Origin: JANRIC01 sp033765345
GTDB taxonomy: Bacteria > Bacteroidota > Bacteroidia > Cytophagales > Microscillaceae
Length of the DNA: 64,000 nt
Reading direction: 5' to 3'
NCBI GenBank assembly: GCA_033765345.1
Contig: JANRIC010000185.1
Coordinates: 16,563 to 80,562 of the forward strand
Position numbers and translations under genes: made by a program. Of the stretch, positions 7,160 to 15,420 are shown in pieces; positions within the stretch are counted from its first letter, which is position 1; each line of letters opens with the position of its first letter. Below the pieces are notes generated by a model, which saw nothing but the letters and a program-made list of their open reading frames with translations, did no database searches and was not told the DNA's origin.

Positions 7160-10100
7160 GGTTCGTCATCCGTTCGGGCAGCAGGCGGATTGTTAAAGTT
7201 ACCGTTTCCGGTCGGATTGGCCTTGCTTGAAAAGGTTATGGTTTTGCCTTTGTGGTCATTGGATTCATTACTGCGAAACTCATCGCCTTCCAGGTTTCCA
7301 AATTTGGTGTACTTCCCAATGAATTTAAGCTTTACATCCGCCAGCGAGCCATTTCGGTGTTTGGCAATGATGACCTCACCCACTCCGGCAGTAGGATTGC
7401 CTTCCATATCCTGCGTAATACCGTAATACTCAGGTCGATAAAGAAATAACACGATGTCAGCGTCTTGCTCGATTGAGTTGTGTGTCACAACATCATTTGC
7501 TACAAAGTTATGAACTTTATCTACCGTAGCATCATATACATCTTCTATACCTAAGGGAGTAATGGCTACAATTTCATCCCAAAGGAGATCGGATTCGGCG
7601 AGATGTTTAATTTTCTGAAAAGGAAGCACCTGATGAAATATTCTATTCATCCTTTCTCTTGATATTCCATTATTAAATATAGCGAAGCCTGCATATTGCA
7701 TTTCCATTTTATTATAAAAAGTTCTCCAACTGATTCCTTGAATATTTTTATAATATTCTATTACTTCTTTCCATACCTCTTGGGGAATGACATCATAGTT
7801 TGGATTTGCTTCAATCTTGCTTAAAGCCTGAATCATTTCATTCCTAAGAACACCTCTTTCTCCATAACTATTTACCTTTTGTAAAAATGCTACTTGATTT
7901 GTCACACCAGTTACGTGAACCGAGTACATCGTGCGATACCCTTTTTTGGATTCAAGTGATTTTATGGAATTTTGAATTCCCAGTCTGATAAGTAAATGTT
8001 GTACTTGTTGCGCCAGAATTTTACTGGAAGTACTATAATAAATGGCAGTAGATTTATTCCTATTTTTTAATTCTTTCCAACTAATATTCCCATCGGTAGC
8101 CCAGAGATGATGTAAAAACAGGGCAATACGGCTTTCGTCACATTGAAAAAGAGCTTTGGGCAGTTGTTTTTCGGGGGCACGTACTCGATCCAAACCAAGC
8201 CTGTTGTACCAGTCGGTAATAGGATGTTTTTTACCATGAGTCAGTCGATAAGGTGATCTGAGATAGGTGTGCCACCAGTTTTCCTGTCGAACTATGTGGC
8301 CTTCTATTCCAAAAAGTTCTTTGGCTGCTTGATTAACTACCTCGATATTGGCAGGGTCGGCACTGGTGTAATGATAGGGTTGTTTGGGTAAAATACAGCC
8401 GTCTCCGATTAAATGCGCCAAAAGAATCAGTTCTTGCTCTGAGAGAGGATTGGACGGTTTTTGGATATTAATTTTTCGGGGAACTGCAATTTTATCTCCT
8501 ACTTGTAATTTATCTAAGCTCATCCAACCGGATAATTTAAGAAAGGGATGGTTTGCACTGGCTTTGATGGATCTTCCGCTTCGGGTTTGAAGTTCAAAAA
8601 CCTGTTTTTTACCTGAATAAAAGACCTTGACCATGTTTTCAGGGTTTAGCTTGTAGTTTTCATCTACTCCCAGACAAGTGATATTTTCTTGTTGTGTTCT
8701 TTCTGCCAATTCTTTGATGGGGGTCAATTCACCAGTTTGAGCATTCAGAATGAGCGTATCCCCGGTAAGGCATCCCGATTCCCTCAAATCCGAAAGTTGG
8801 GGTCTTTTATCACCGCCACGGGTTTCTACGGCACGACTTAGCTGAGAGAGTGCTATGACGGGCACGTTGAGTTCTTTGGCGATATTTTTCAGGTTTCGGG
8901 AGATGGTGGCGATTTCTTGTTCGCGGTTGCCTTGCATACCTTTGCCTGTGCCCACGGTCATCAGTTGGAGATAATCCACGATGATTAGTTGGATGTCGTG
9001 TTGAGCTTTCAGACGGCGACATTTGGCACGGAGCTCTAGCACAGAAAGAGCTGGAGTATCGTCAATAAAGATGGGGGCTTCGGAGATTTTGGTGGTTTTC
9101 TGATAGAGTTGCTGCCATTCATATTCCTCCAGTTTTCCGATTTTGATTTTGTTTCCTTCCAATTCGGCTTCGGCTGAGATCAGACGATTGACAAGCTGTA
9201 ACTCAGACATTTCGAGGGAGAAAAAGGCCACTGGACTGTTAAAATCCACCGCAGCATTGCGTAATGCCGAAAGACTAAAGGCTGTATTGTGCGTCACGGT
9301 CATATCTGCGAGTAGGAAAAGCCCGTCGCCGTCCAGCTCAAAGCCACAGTAGCGGTCTACTTGGTCGTAGACTACCTCGATATCGGTCAGTTGCCAGCTT
9401 TGAGGTAGATTCCAGGCGGCAGCTTTTTTAGCGGGGTCTTGAACCGGGATTTTGTCCAGGTCGCCCTGCAACAACAATTGGCAGGCTTTATTCCCTGATT
9501 GCAAAGAAGTTCGCAAGCCAAGTGTATCGCTGAGGAATTTGACCTGAGATGCCAGGGCTTCGTTTTCAAAGGTAAGTTGATACGTTTGTTCTTCTATCAA
9601 ATATTCTCCCAATGTATCTACCAAAGCGGCTAACAGACGCAGGCGATTTTCAGTAGAATTTAAAATATATGCTTGAGGAATGGGTTTGTTTTGGACTTGC
9701 AGTGCAGTTTGTGTACAGGAATGATTTTCTTCAAAAGCCCAATGATCCACAGTGGGAGACACAGCTACTTGAGTGACTAGGGCATAAGGGTCAATTTCGG
9801 TAACTTGCTCAGTAAACTCTATCGCCGTTTTATAACCCAGGCAATTTGCTTTAAAATCATCGGATTTTTCCAAAAAATCTTTGACGGAGATATTTAAAAT
9901 GCTGTATTCGTTGCTTGGTTTTTTATATTGTAGAGAGAGGATATGGCTTTCATTCACTCGGTAATCCAGGGCATTTTGTTGGCGTATCCAGTACATCTTT
10001 TCCCAGCCGGAACCCAGCGAAAGTACTAGGCGAGGTTTGGAATCAGGTCCCATCAGCAGATCACCGATGCGGATATTTTGGGCTTCTTGGAGGCTTCCGT

Positions 10101-10833
10101 CGTACATCAGCACGAGGGTTTCGGGAGCAAGGCACTTACCCATACCTGGTCTGGCTGCCAGAATGATGAGGTCGGATTTTTGCCAGCCTGCCGTGATTCG
10201 GTCTAAAGCCGTAAAGCCAGTTGGTACCCCAGTGAGTCCGTCTTTGATGTCTTTGCGGGCTTCCATTTCTTTGATAGCCTGCTGTACCAGGGGCGACATG
10301 GTAGAAAAGTTTTTGCGGATATTGGATTCTGAGATTTGGAAAAGCTTTTGTTCGGCACTATCCAGGAGGTCAAATACATCGGTACTGTCTTCAAAGGCGT
10401 CTCTTTGGATTTCGCTGGCAATGGCAATCAGCTCACGCTTGATGGCTTGTTCGGTAATGACTCGGGCGTGATACTCGATATTGGCGGCCGAATTGATGCT
10501 AGAAGTAAGCCGCATGATGTAGTGTGGGCCACCGACCATTTCAAGCTTGACTTTTTTGCGCAATTGATTGACTACGGTGAGCATGTCAATCGGTTCGGAT
10601 TCGGAGAAGAGTTCAAAAATAGCCCGATAAATCTCCTGATGGGCGATTTTATAAAAACTTTCCGGGCGAAGAATATCAATTACTTGGTTTAAAGCTTCGC
10701 TCTCGATCATTAAAGCACCCAATACTGCTTCTTCTAACTCAAGCACCTGAGGTGGTAATTTGCCCAGTTGGCCGGACAAATGCGTATTTTGGGTGCCACG
10801 ATTTTTGGGATAATTACTTTTCGAATCAGCCAA
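7150..10833 (-). CDS. dnaB: Replicative DNA helicase DnaB with two inteins
   Basis: 1227 residues; removing both inteins leaves a 512-residue DnaB of normal size. Extein segments are residues 1-233 (N-terminal DnaB domain and RecA-like start up to the P-loop ARPGMGK), 517-687 (Walker B LIIVDYLQL, SRAVETRGGDKRPQLSDLRESG) and 1120-1227 (SIEQDADIVLFLYRPEYY). It unwinds DNA at the replication fork as a hexamer. The start is a TTG at 10831-10833, preceded by AAGGA and with an in-frame stop just upstream, so no ATG start is possible before residue 42. Splicing of both inteins is required for an active P-loop. Confidence 0.95.
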   Translation of the reverse strand: MADSKSNYPKNRGTQNTHLSGQLGKLPPQVLELEEAVLGALMIESEALNQVIDILRPESFYKIAHQEIYRAIFELFSESEPIDMLTVVNQLRKKVKLEMVGGPHYIMRLTSSINSAANIEYHARVITEQAIKRELIAIASEIQRDAFEDSTDVFDLLDSAEQKLFQISESNIRKNFSTMSPLVQQAIKEMEARKDIKDGLTGVPTGFTALDRITAGWQKSDLIILAARPGMGKCLAPETLVLMYDGSLQEAQNIRIGDLLMGPDSKPRLVLSLGSGWEKMYWIRQQNALDYRVNESHILSLQYKKPSNEYSILNISVKDFLEKSDDFKANCLGYKTAIEFTEQVTEIDPYALVTQVAVSPTVDHWAFEENHSCTQTALQVQNKPIPQAYILNSTENRLRLLAALVDTLGEYLIEEQTYQLTFENEALASQVKFLSDTLGLRTSLQSGNKACQLLLQGDLDKIPVQDPAKKAAAWNLPQSWQLTDIEVVYDQVDRYCGFELDGDGLFLLADMTVTHNTAFSLSALRNAAVDFNSPVAFFSLEMSELQLVNRLISAEAELEGNKIKIGKLEEYEWQQLYQKTTKISEAPIFIDDTPALSVLELRAKCRRLKAQHDIQLIIVDYLQLMTVGTGKGMQGNREQEIATISRNLKNIAKELNVPVIALSQLSRAVETRGGDKRPQLSDLRESGCLTGDTLILNAQTGELTPIKELAERTQQENITCLGVDENYKLNPENMVKVFYSGKKQVFELQTRSGRSIKASANHPFLKLSGWMSLDKLQVGDKIAVPRKINIQKPSNPLSEQELILLAHLIGDGCILPKQPYHYTSADPANIEVVNQAAKELFGIEGHIVRQENWWHTYLRSPYRLTHGKKHPITDWYNRLGLDRVRAPEKQLPKALFQCDESRIALFLHHLWATDGNISWKELKNRNKSTAIYYSTSSKILAQQVQHLLIRLGIQNSIKSLESKKGYRTMYSVHVTGVTNQVAFLQKVNSYGERGVLRNEMIQALSKIEANPNYDVIPQEVWKEVIEYYKNIQGISWRTFYNKMEMQYAGFAIFNNGISRERMNRIFHQVLPFQKIKHLAESDLLWDEIVAITPLGIEDVYDATVDKVHNFVANDVVTHNSIEQDADIVLFLYRPEYYGITQDMEGNPTAGVGEVIIAKHRNGSLADVKLKFIGKYTKFGNLEGDEFRSNESNDHKGKTITFSSKANPTGNGNFNNPPAARTDDEPPF
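7477..8772 (-). mobile_element. DnaB intein 2 with LAGLIDADG homing endonuclease
   Basis: Residues 688-1119 (432 aa) are inserted between DLRESG and SIEQDAD, the known DnaB-b insertion site. Splicing residues are intact: first Cys688 (CLTGDTLI), block B around SANHPFL, C-terminal VHNFVANDVVTHN ending His-Asn, then Ser1120 as the +1 nucleophile. Two LAGLIDADG-type motifs are visible, LLAHLIGDG (about 804-812) and FLHHLWATDG (about 906-915), each keeping the acidic residue. This is therefore a full-length bifunctional intein, potentially still able to home. Confidence 0.92.
9286..10134 (-). mobile_element. DnaB intein 1 in the P-loop, endonuclease degenerate
   Basis: Residues 234-516 (283 aa) interrupt the Walker A motif directly after GMGK (DnaB-a site). 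Cys234 starts the intein (CLAPETLVLMYDGS), the C-terminus is FLLADMTVTHN and the +1 residue is Thr517. Splicing residues look intact. Only one LAGLIDADG-like segment is visible, LAALVDTLG (about 401-409), in which the second acidic residue is replaced by Leu, and no second motif is seen. The endonuclease is probably dead and partly deleted while splicing is retained. Confidence 0.9.
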
Positions 10834-11452
10834 TTTCCTTCACTATTAAAATTTAAAGAGAATACAAAGATATGAATTCTAATTATTTAATCAGAATTTA
10901 AAATGAAAAATCTAAAAAAAATTATAAATGCATAGAATGAAGATAATTTCTTTAGCCGCAATTTTCGTGCTTGAAAGGGCTTAAATTTTAGAATAAAGCC
11001 ATTAATTCGAATTTATTTTAGATGAATTTCAAAATATCTCTTGGAAAACGACTAAAAAGTATGGGTGTTATATTGGAAAAGTACAATTAAAGAAAAATAC
11101 TGTTTTTGAGGCTTCTCATTTGATTATCAAAGGAATAAAGGCAGTTTATGCACTTGAGGGAGTAAAGCCGCTTCCATGTTTTCTGAAAATAAATTTTTAG
11201 ATCTTCCCTGGATTTAGCACAAGCTGTGCGTCAGCGTTGCTTGTGCCCAGGCAAAACACCCGTGCCTATGCCTACGGAGATACTTAGGCACTAAAAAACC
11301 GGTAGAACCAAGATAATGCATTGTTCTCCTTCTCCTTTCCTTCGGCAACTGCACATAAAAAAATAAAAAAAATCAATAATACCTTGCATTACCTACTACC
11401 TTTTATTATTATTGTAAAAAAAACAGGGCTTATACATTTTAAATCTTAAATA
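10834..11452. other. Gene-free region of about 620 bases
   Basis: No supported gene. A stop-free frame without an ATG (11006-11200, plus) could be a gene remnant but matches nothing I recognise. Hairpins occur at 11217-11246 (gcacaagc / gcttgtgc) and around 11262-11291 (gtgcct / aggcac), similar in style to the hairpins at 940-1107. The first 40 bases hold the dnaB promoter; the end holds the untranslated leader of the PadR gene. Confidence 0.5.
10865..10872 (-). promoter_or_regulatory. -7 promoter box TATCTTTG for dnaB
   Basis: Exact TAnnTTTG match on the minus strand, 31 bases upstream of the TTG start. It supports the TTG as start codon because the expected transcript begins at about 10858. 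Confidence 0.5.
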
Positions 11453-11863
11453 ATGAATTCAGAGAAAGATTACCTGGAAAACACCCAAATACAGATGCGA
11501 AAAGGCATTCTGGAATTTTGCATTTTACACATCATTTCTCGTGGAGAAATATATTCTTCACATATCATTGAAGAGTTGCGAGAAGCCAAAATACTTGTTG
11601 CCGAAGGTACTTTATATCCCTTGCTTTCTCGCCTGCGAAAAGCAGGTCTGCTGGATTATAGTTGGAAAGAATCGAGTGTAGGTCCACCTCAAAAACATTA
11701 TCAATTGACTGGAATCGGTCAGGAATTTCTTGAAAAGCTCAATGAAACCTGGATAGAGCTGGTAGAATCTACCAATCGAATCATTTCTAAACATCACGTA
11801 CATCAATTTCACAAACTTCCTAATATCGAACTGGATGTCTTAAAAGTGCGAAGAAAATCATGA
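11453..11863 (+). CDS. PadR family transcriptional regulator
   Basis: 136 residues with a PadR winged helix at about 14-90 (MRKGILEFCILHIISRGEIYSSHIIEEL, then VAEGTLYPLLSRLRKAGLLDY, then GPPQKHYQLTGIGQEFL, the characteristic Y.LT..G wing end). It binds DNA as a dimer. It overlaps the next gene by 4 bases (ATGA), so the two are translationally coupled. In Bacteroidota, PadR genes often precede PspC-domain membrane proteins, and this pair fits: the regulator likely controls its own operon in response to envelope conditions. Confidence 0.9.
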   Translation: MNSEKDYLENTQIQMRKGILEFCILHIISRGEIYSSHIIEELREAKILVAEGTLYPLLSRLRKAGLLDYSWKESSVGPPQKHYQLTGIGQEFLEKLNETWIELVESTNRIISKHHVHQFHKLPNIELDVLKVRRKS

Positions 11864-14352
11864 AACGAAACATCAGCATCAACATCAGTGGAATCATTTT
11901 TTATATAGAAGAGGATTGTTACGACAAGCTACACACCTACCTCACTTCCATTAATCAATATTTCTCCAAATATGAGGACAGCTGGGAGATTCTGGAAGAT
12001 ATTGAAGGAAGGATTGCCGAAATATTCTGTACCAAACTGGATAAGCACAAGCAGGTCATTGTGATGCGTGATGTCGACGAACTCATGCAAGTGATGGGCA
12101 GTGTGGATGATTTTCAACTCGCTGAGGAAGACCCTGCTTTTCAGATGACTTATGGAGAGAAGGCTTTTGAAATCCCGACAGAAGACGATTTTGGGCAGAG
12201 TGGGCGCGCCGTGGTTCATGTGAGTCCTCAAAAATTGATTCAGCAGGAAATTTTCTTGGAAGAAGTATCTAAAAAACACCCAAATAAAAAAGAACTAATC
12301 TATGCTTTTGGCAAAGAAGAAAGTCAGCAGGAGGATACCCCATTCGAGGAACTGCAAAAAAGATTGTATCGAGACACCAAACGCAAGGTGCTGGGTGGGG
12401 TAGCTGCCGGGATGGCGCATTTTCTCAATATTGATCCGATCTGGATTCGGTTACTTTTTGTGCTGCTGCAAACAGGCTTTTTGTTTATTCCGGCTGCTCC
12501 CTGGAGTGCTGCCTTGTTGTATCATATTCTTTGGGCGACCCTCCCCAAAAACGACCATTTGGAAGAAAACCCACAATTGAAAAAGCTTTTCCGCGACCCC
12601 GAAAAAGGTGTTATGGGAGGGGTGTCGGCCGGGCTGGCGGCGTATTTGGGTGTCAACGAAATGCTTGTTAGAGTTGTATTTATCAGTATTACGGTACTCT
12701 ATGGCACGGGCATATTTCTCTACATCATTTTGTGGATATTGATCCCGGAAGCCAAAACCCTGACCGAAAAAATGCAAATGGAGGGGCAACCCATCAATTT
12801 GAGCAATATACGTGATTATATTACTGAAAATCTCAATTTCAAACCCCATGTAGAACTCAGCGCACTGCACAGAATTATTATTTTTCCATTCCATATAATT
12901 GCCATGTTACATCAGAGAATTGCCATCTTTTTAAGACCCTTCGTTTCTTTTGCGGGTGAATCCATCCGGATCGGAGGCGGTTTGATGCTTTTATTTATTT
13001 CCCTAGCCTTTAGTGTGGCACTGGTTGCCGCCGTATTCGTTTTTCTGGGCTGGGGAGTCGAGGAAGCCCTTACTTTTGAGGGAATCCCCACTGAAGTACT
13101 CTTGAACAGTTTTCCGTTCAACTTTTGGATGATTGCAGGAGCTTTTATCACAGCCTTTATTCCAACGTTTTTTATCGGACTTTTCGGCGTGATGATGCTT
13201 CGTAAACAAATCATTTGGAATGCTCCGCTTGGTTGGTCTGTGTTAGCACTGTGGTTTTTTAGCCTTATCGGTACGGGTGTGAGTATAGCGATGATTGCCA
13301 GGGATTTTCAAACTGGAGAGATTTTCACCCAAAAGCAAAAGTTCGAGCTTCCAGAGGACATGTTTGTACTCGACCTGCAAAAATCTGGAGAATACAAACA
13401 ACCCTGGATCACCCTGGAAGCTTATGAGGGTAGCGAACTTGTGCTGGTCAAAGAATTTATCGGCCGTGGTAAAAATCGTAAAAATGCCATCGAGAATGCC
13501 CAAATGATTTCCTATCAAATGACTCAGGATGGAAATATCCTGAAATTTGGAGAGCGTATTGACTTCAAAAAAGGGGCGAAATTTCGTAATCAAGAGCTTC
13601 GTTTGACTCTCAAAATTCCTTATGAACAGCCTTTTAAAGTCACTCAACATTTTGCAGAGGTTTTCGGATTCGAGGAAGATGTCCAGGATGAAGATATTTG
13701 GAAATACAGCCAGGAAGAAGGGTTGGTTTGCATAGGTTGTGATCCCAACAGAAAGCATCAAGATCACGAAGAATCCTTTGCGCTTCAAGACAATGGAGAA
13801 AAGGCTGATTATGAAGATTTTAATGAAATTAGTGCTGCGGGTGCTTTGACTCTAAAAATTCATCAGGGAGATTCCTATAGCGTAAACCTAATTGGTGACC
13901 CCGAAGCAATCAAAAGCGTTAAAATCGAGCAGCACGGTGACCGTCTCGAATTTGGGCTTAAAAATTGGGACAATCACTCCGAACATCCGATCATCGTCGA
14001 GATCGTCATGCCCGATCTGGAAGGAATGGAACTAAGCGGTGCTTGTCTAGGAGAAGTAGAGGGATTTCAACAAGATGAAATCGAGCTTTCACTGAGTGGT
14101 GCTTCTCGCTTGAATATCCGCGGAGAAACCAAACGCTTAGATGCCGAACTTTCAGGAGCCTGCACACTCAATGCCCATGATTTCAAATCTCAAGAGGTAG
14201 GTATCGATGCCTCTGGAGCTTGCCAGGTACAAGTATGGGCCGAACGCAAGATTCATATCGAGGCCAGTGGCGCAAGTCACATCAAATATCGTGGCAATCC
14301 GAAAAATGTTCAAGTTGAGAACTCCGGTATGAGTTCTATCTCTAAAATCTAA
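11860..14352 (+). CDS. PspC-domain membrane protein with C-terminal GIN (DUF2807) domain
   Basis: 830 residues. N-terminal cytoplasmic region 1-165; PspC domain 1 at about 168-230 (RDTKRKVLGGVAAGMAHFLN); PspC domain 2 at about 241-298 (RDPEKGVMGGVSAGLAAYLG); further membrane segments to about 500; a C-terminal repetitive beta domain from about 660 with ELSGA, SLSGAS, ELSGAC, DASGAC, EASGAS steps, typical of GIN/DUF2807 beta-helices. It is likely an envelope stress sensor or adhesin-like scaffold. The two tandem PspC domains are notable. Function is inferred from family only. Confidence 0.85.
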   Translation: MKRNISINISGIIFYIEEDCYDKLHTYLTSINQYFSKYEDSWEILEDIEGRIAEIFCTKLDKHKQVIVMRDVDELMQVMGSVDDFQLAEEDPAFQMTYGEKAFEIPTEDDFGQSGRAVVHVSPQKLIQQEIFLEEVSKKHPNKKELIYAFGKEESQQEDTPFEELQKRLYRDTKRKVLGGVAAGMAHFLNIDPIWIRLLFVLLQTGFLFIPAAPWSAALLYHILWATLPKNDHLEENPQLKKLFRDPEKGVMGGVSAGLAAYLGVNEMLVRVVFISITVLYGTGIFLYIILWILIPEAKTLTEKMQMEGQPINLSNIRDYITENLNFKPHVELSALHRIIIFPFHIIAMLHQRIAIFLRPFVSFAGESIRIGGGLMLLFISLAFSVALVAAVFVFLGWGVEEALTFEGIPTEVLLNSFPFNFWMIAGAFITAFIPTFFIGLFGVMMLRKQIIWNAPLGWSVLALWFFSLIGTGVSIAMIARDFQTGEIFTQKQKFELPEDMFVLDLQKSGEYKQPWITLEAYEGSELVLVKEFIGRGKNRKNAIENAQMISYQMTQDGNILKFGERIDFKKGAKFRNQELRLTLKIPYEQPFKVTQHFAEVFGFEEDVQDEDIWKYSQEEGLVCIGCDPNRKHQDHEESFALQDNGEKADYEDFNEISAAGALTLKIHQGDSYSVNLIGDPEAIKSVKIEQHGDRLEFGLKNWDNHSEHPIIVEIVMPDLEGMELSGACLGEVEGFQQDEIELSLSGASRLNIRGETKRLDAELSGACTLNAHDFKSQEVGIDASGACQVQVWAERKIHIEASGASHIKYRGNPKNVQVENSGMSSISKI

Positions 14353-14370
14353 AACCAAACACACAAACAA

Positions 14371-14424
14371 ATGATCATACTGATTTTTTTACTGGGAGTA
14401 GCTTTGAGCCGCTGGTTATTTTGA
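14371..14424 (+). CDS. Possible 17-residue membrane microprotein
   Basis: ATG 14371 to TGA 14424 encodes MIILIFLLGVALSRWLF, one complete hydrophobic helix with an Arg-Trp near the end. It starts 18 bases after the PspC gene stop and is followed directly by a terminator, so it would be the last cistron of the PadR-PspC operon. No ribosome binding site is evident, as is usual in this phylum. It could be chance. Confidence 0.35.
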   Translation: MIILIFLLGVALSRWLF

Positions 14425-14447
14425 AAAAACCATCAAAAATCTCGTAA

Positions 14448-14488
14448 AACTTCGGCAAAATTCAGAACTTTGCCGAAGTTGTTTATTT
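14448..14488 (+). terminator. Strong hairpin terminator of the PadR-PspC operon
   Basis: aacttcggcaaa (14448-14459) pairs with tttgccgaagtt (14469-14480), a perfect 12-bp stem with a 9-nt loop followed by gtttattt. It separates the operon from the SRPBCC gene and rules out the upstream extension of that gene. Confidence 0.8.
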
Positions 14489-14511
14489 ATGAAACACATA
14501 ATTTTTTTACC

Positions 14512-14949
14512 ATGCAAACTATCCAAGCCGAAATCACCATCCAAGCCAATATACATACTGTCTGGCAAATCCTGGAAGACTTTGAAAACTATCATACCTG
14601 GAATCTCTTTTGCCCCAAAATCGAGACCACCAAAAAAATAGGCGACCCTTTTATTATGACTGTTTACCTCAGCCGAGGGCGAAAACCCATTATTCAGAAA
14701 GAAATTTTTTCGGATTATGAGCCGCCGCAAAAAGTCGGTTGGAGCCTCAATTGGGGCATCTGGCTCAAAACCCACCGCATACAGGTCTTAACAGCCAAGG
14801 ATGAAAATACCACCCATTATTATACCGAAGATAAGTTTTGGGGGCTTCTCACGCCCCTAGTAATGTGGCTCTACCGCAGTGATATTCAGCAAGGTTTTGA
14901 TTTTGTGGCGTCCGCTCTTAAAGAAGCCGCAGAAAACACTTTACATTAA
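14512..14949 (+). CDS. SRPBCC / START-like domain protein
   Basis: 145 residues from ATG 14512 (MQTIQAEITIQANIHTVWQI). The frame opens earlier, but that part runs through the terminator. The pattern AEITIQA....VWQILEDFENYHTWNLFCPKIE, then GWSLNWGI and a final amphipathic helix GFDFVASALKEAAE is the SRPBCC helix-grip fold, a hydrophobic ligand-binding cavity. The family has varied roles (lipid or polyketide binding) and the ligand is unknown. No operon partner. Confidence 0.75.
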   Translation: MQTIQAEITIQANIHTVWQILEDFENYHTWNLFCPKIETTKKIGDPFIMTVYLSRGRKPIIQKEIFSDYEPPQKVGWSLNWGIWLKTHRIQVLTAKDENTTHYYTEDKFWGLLTPLVMWLYRSDIQQGFDFVASALKEAAENTLH

Positions 14950-15420
14950 CCCAAAATGCGTATTCAAAACCCAGAGAAACCTTACCTTATCGCCGGGTTG
15001 ACGGCTATGGGAATGTCTACTCAATCTGCCAAAAACTAGGAGATAAAAGCCACGAAAGACCTTGTAGCTTCGGGAGCTCACCGAAGTAAGGAAAATCAAC
15101 AAGTGAGCCGCTTGCCCTACAGATATGAGTGTTCATCCAAGTTGGGAATTTAAGATCTGATATGTTATCACGTACCTTAGTGAATAAAATAAATCTATGG
15201 ACTACCGACAATGGACTATTGACCTAAAGCCAGCAAACTTGTACCTCTCCAAACCCTGCGAGACATTTACACAGCTCACCTGAATGCAAATCCTCCCAAA
15301 AACAGTATATTTGTAGAAGATAGTCCATAGACGATAGACGATAGTCCATAGACAGACTATGGACAATGGACTACGGACTATCGTGAATGGACTATCGTCT
15401 GATACATTTCAAGCTTGAAT
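14950..15420. other. Gene-free region of about 470 bases
   Basis: No gene. There is a hairpin cttcgg / ccgaag at 15067-15085 and a dense field of gactatgg / ccatagtc words from 15195 on (listed separately). It leads into a probable acquired island. Confidence 0.5.
15195..15405. repeat. Cluster of direct and inverted tggactat words
   Basis: The words tagtccatag, ctatggac and tggactatcg recur many times in both orientations. The longest exact inverted match is agacgatagtccat (15336-15349) against atggactatcgtct (15387-15400). The cluster ends 20 bases before the AAA-ATPase gene and may act as a cruciform or insertion hot spot. Confidence 0.7.

Noticed and set aside
9286..10134. Intein 1 as a fully active homing endonuclease
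   Set aside because: Only one LAGLIDADG-like segment, with its key acid replaced by Leu.
11006..11200. Stop-free frame before the PadR gene
   Set aside because: No start codon and no recognisable domain; noted only as a possible remnant.
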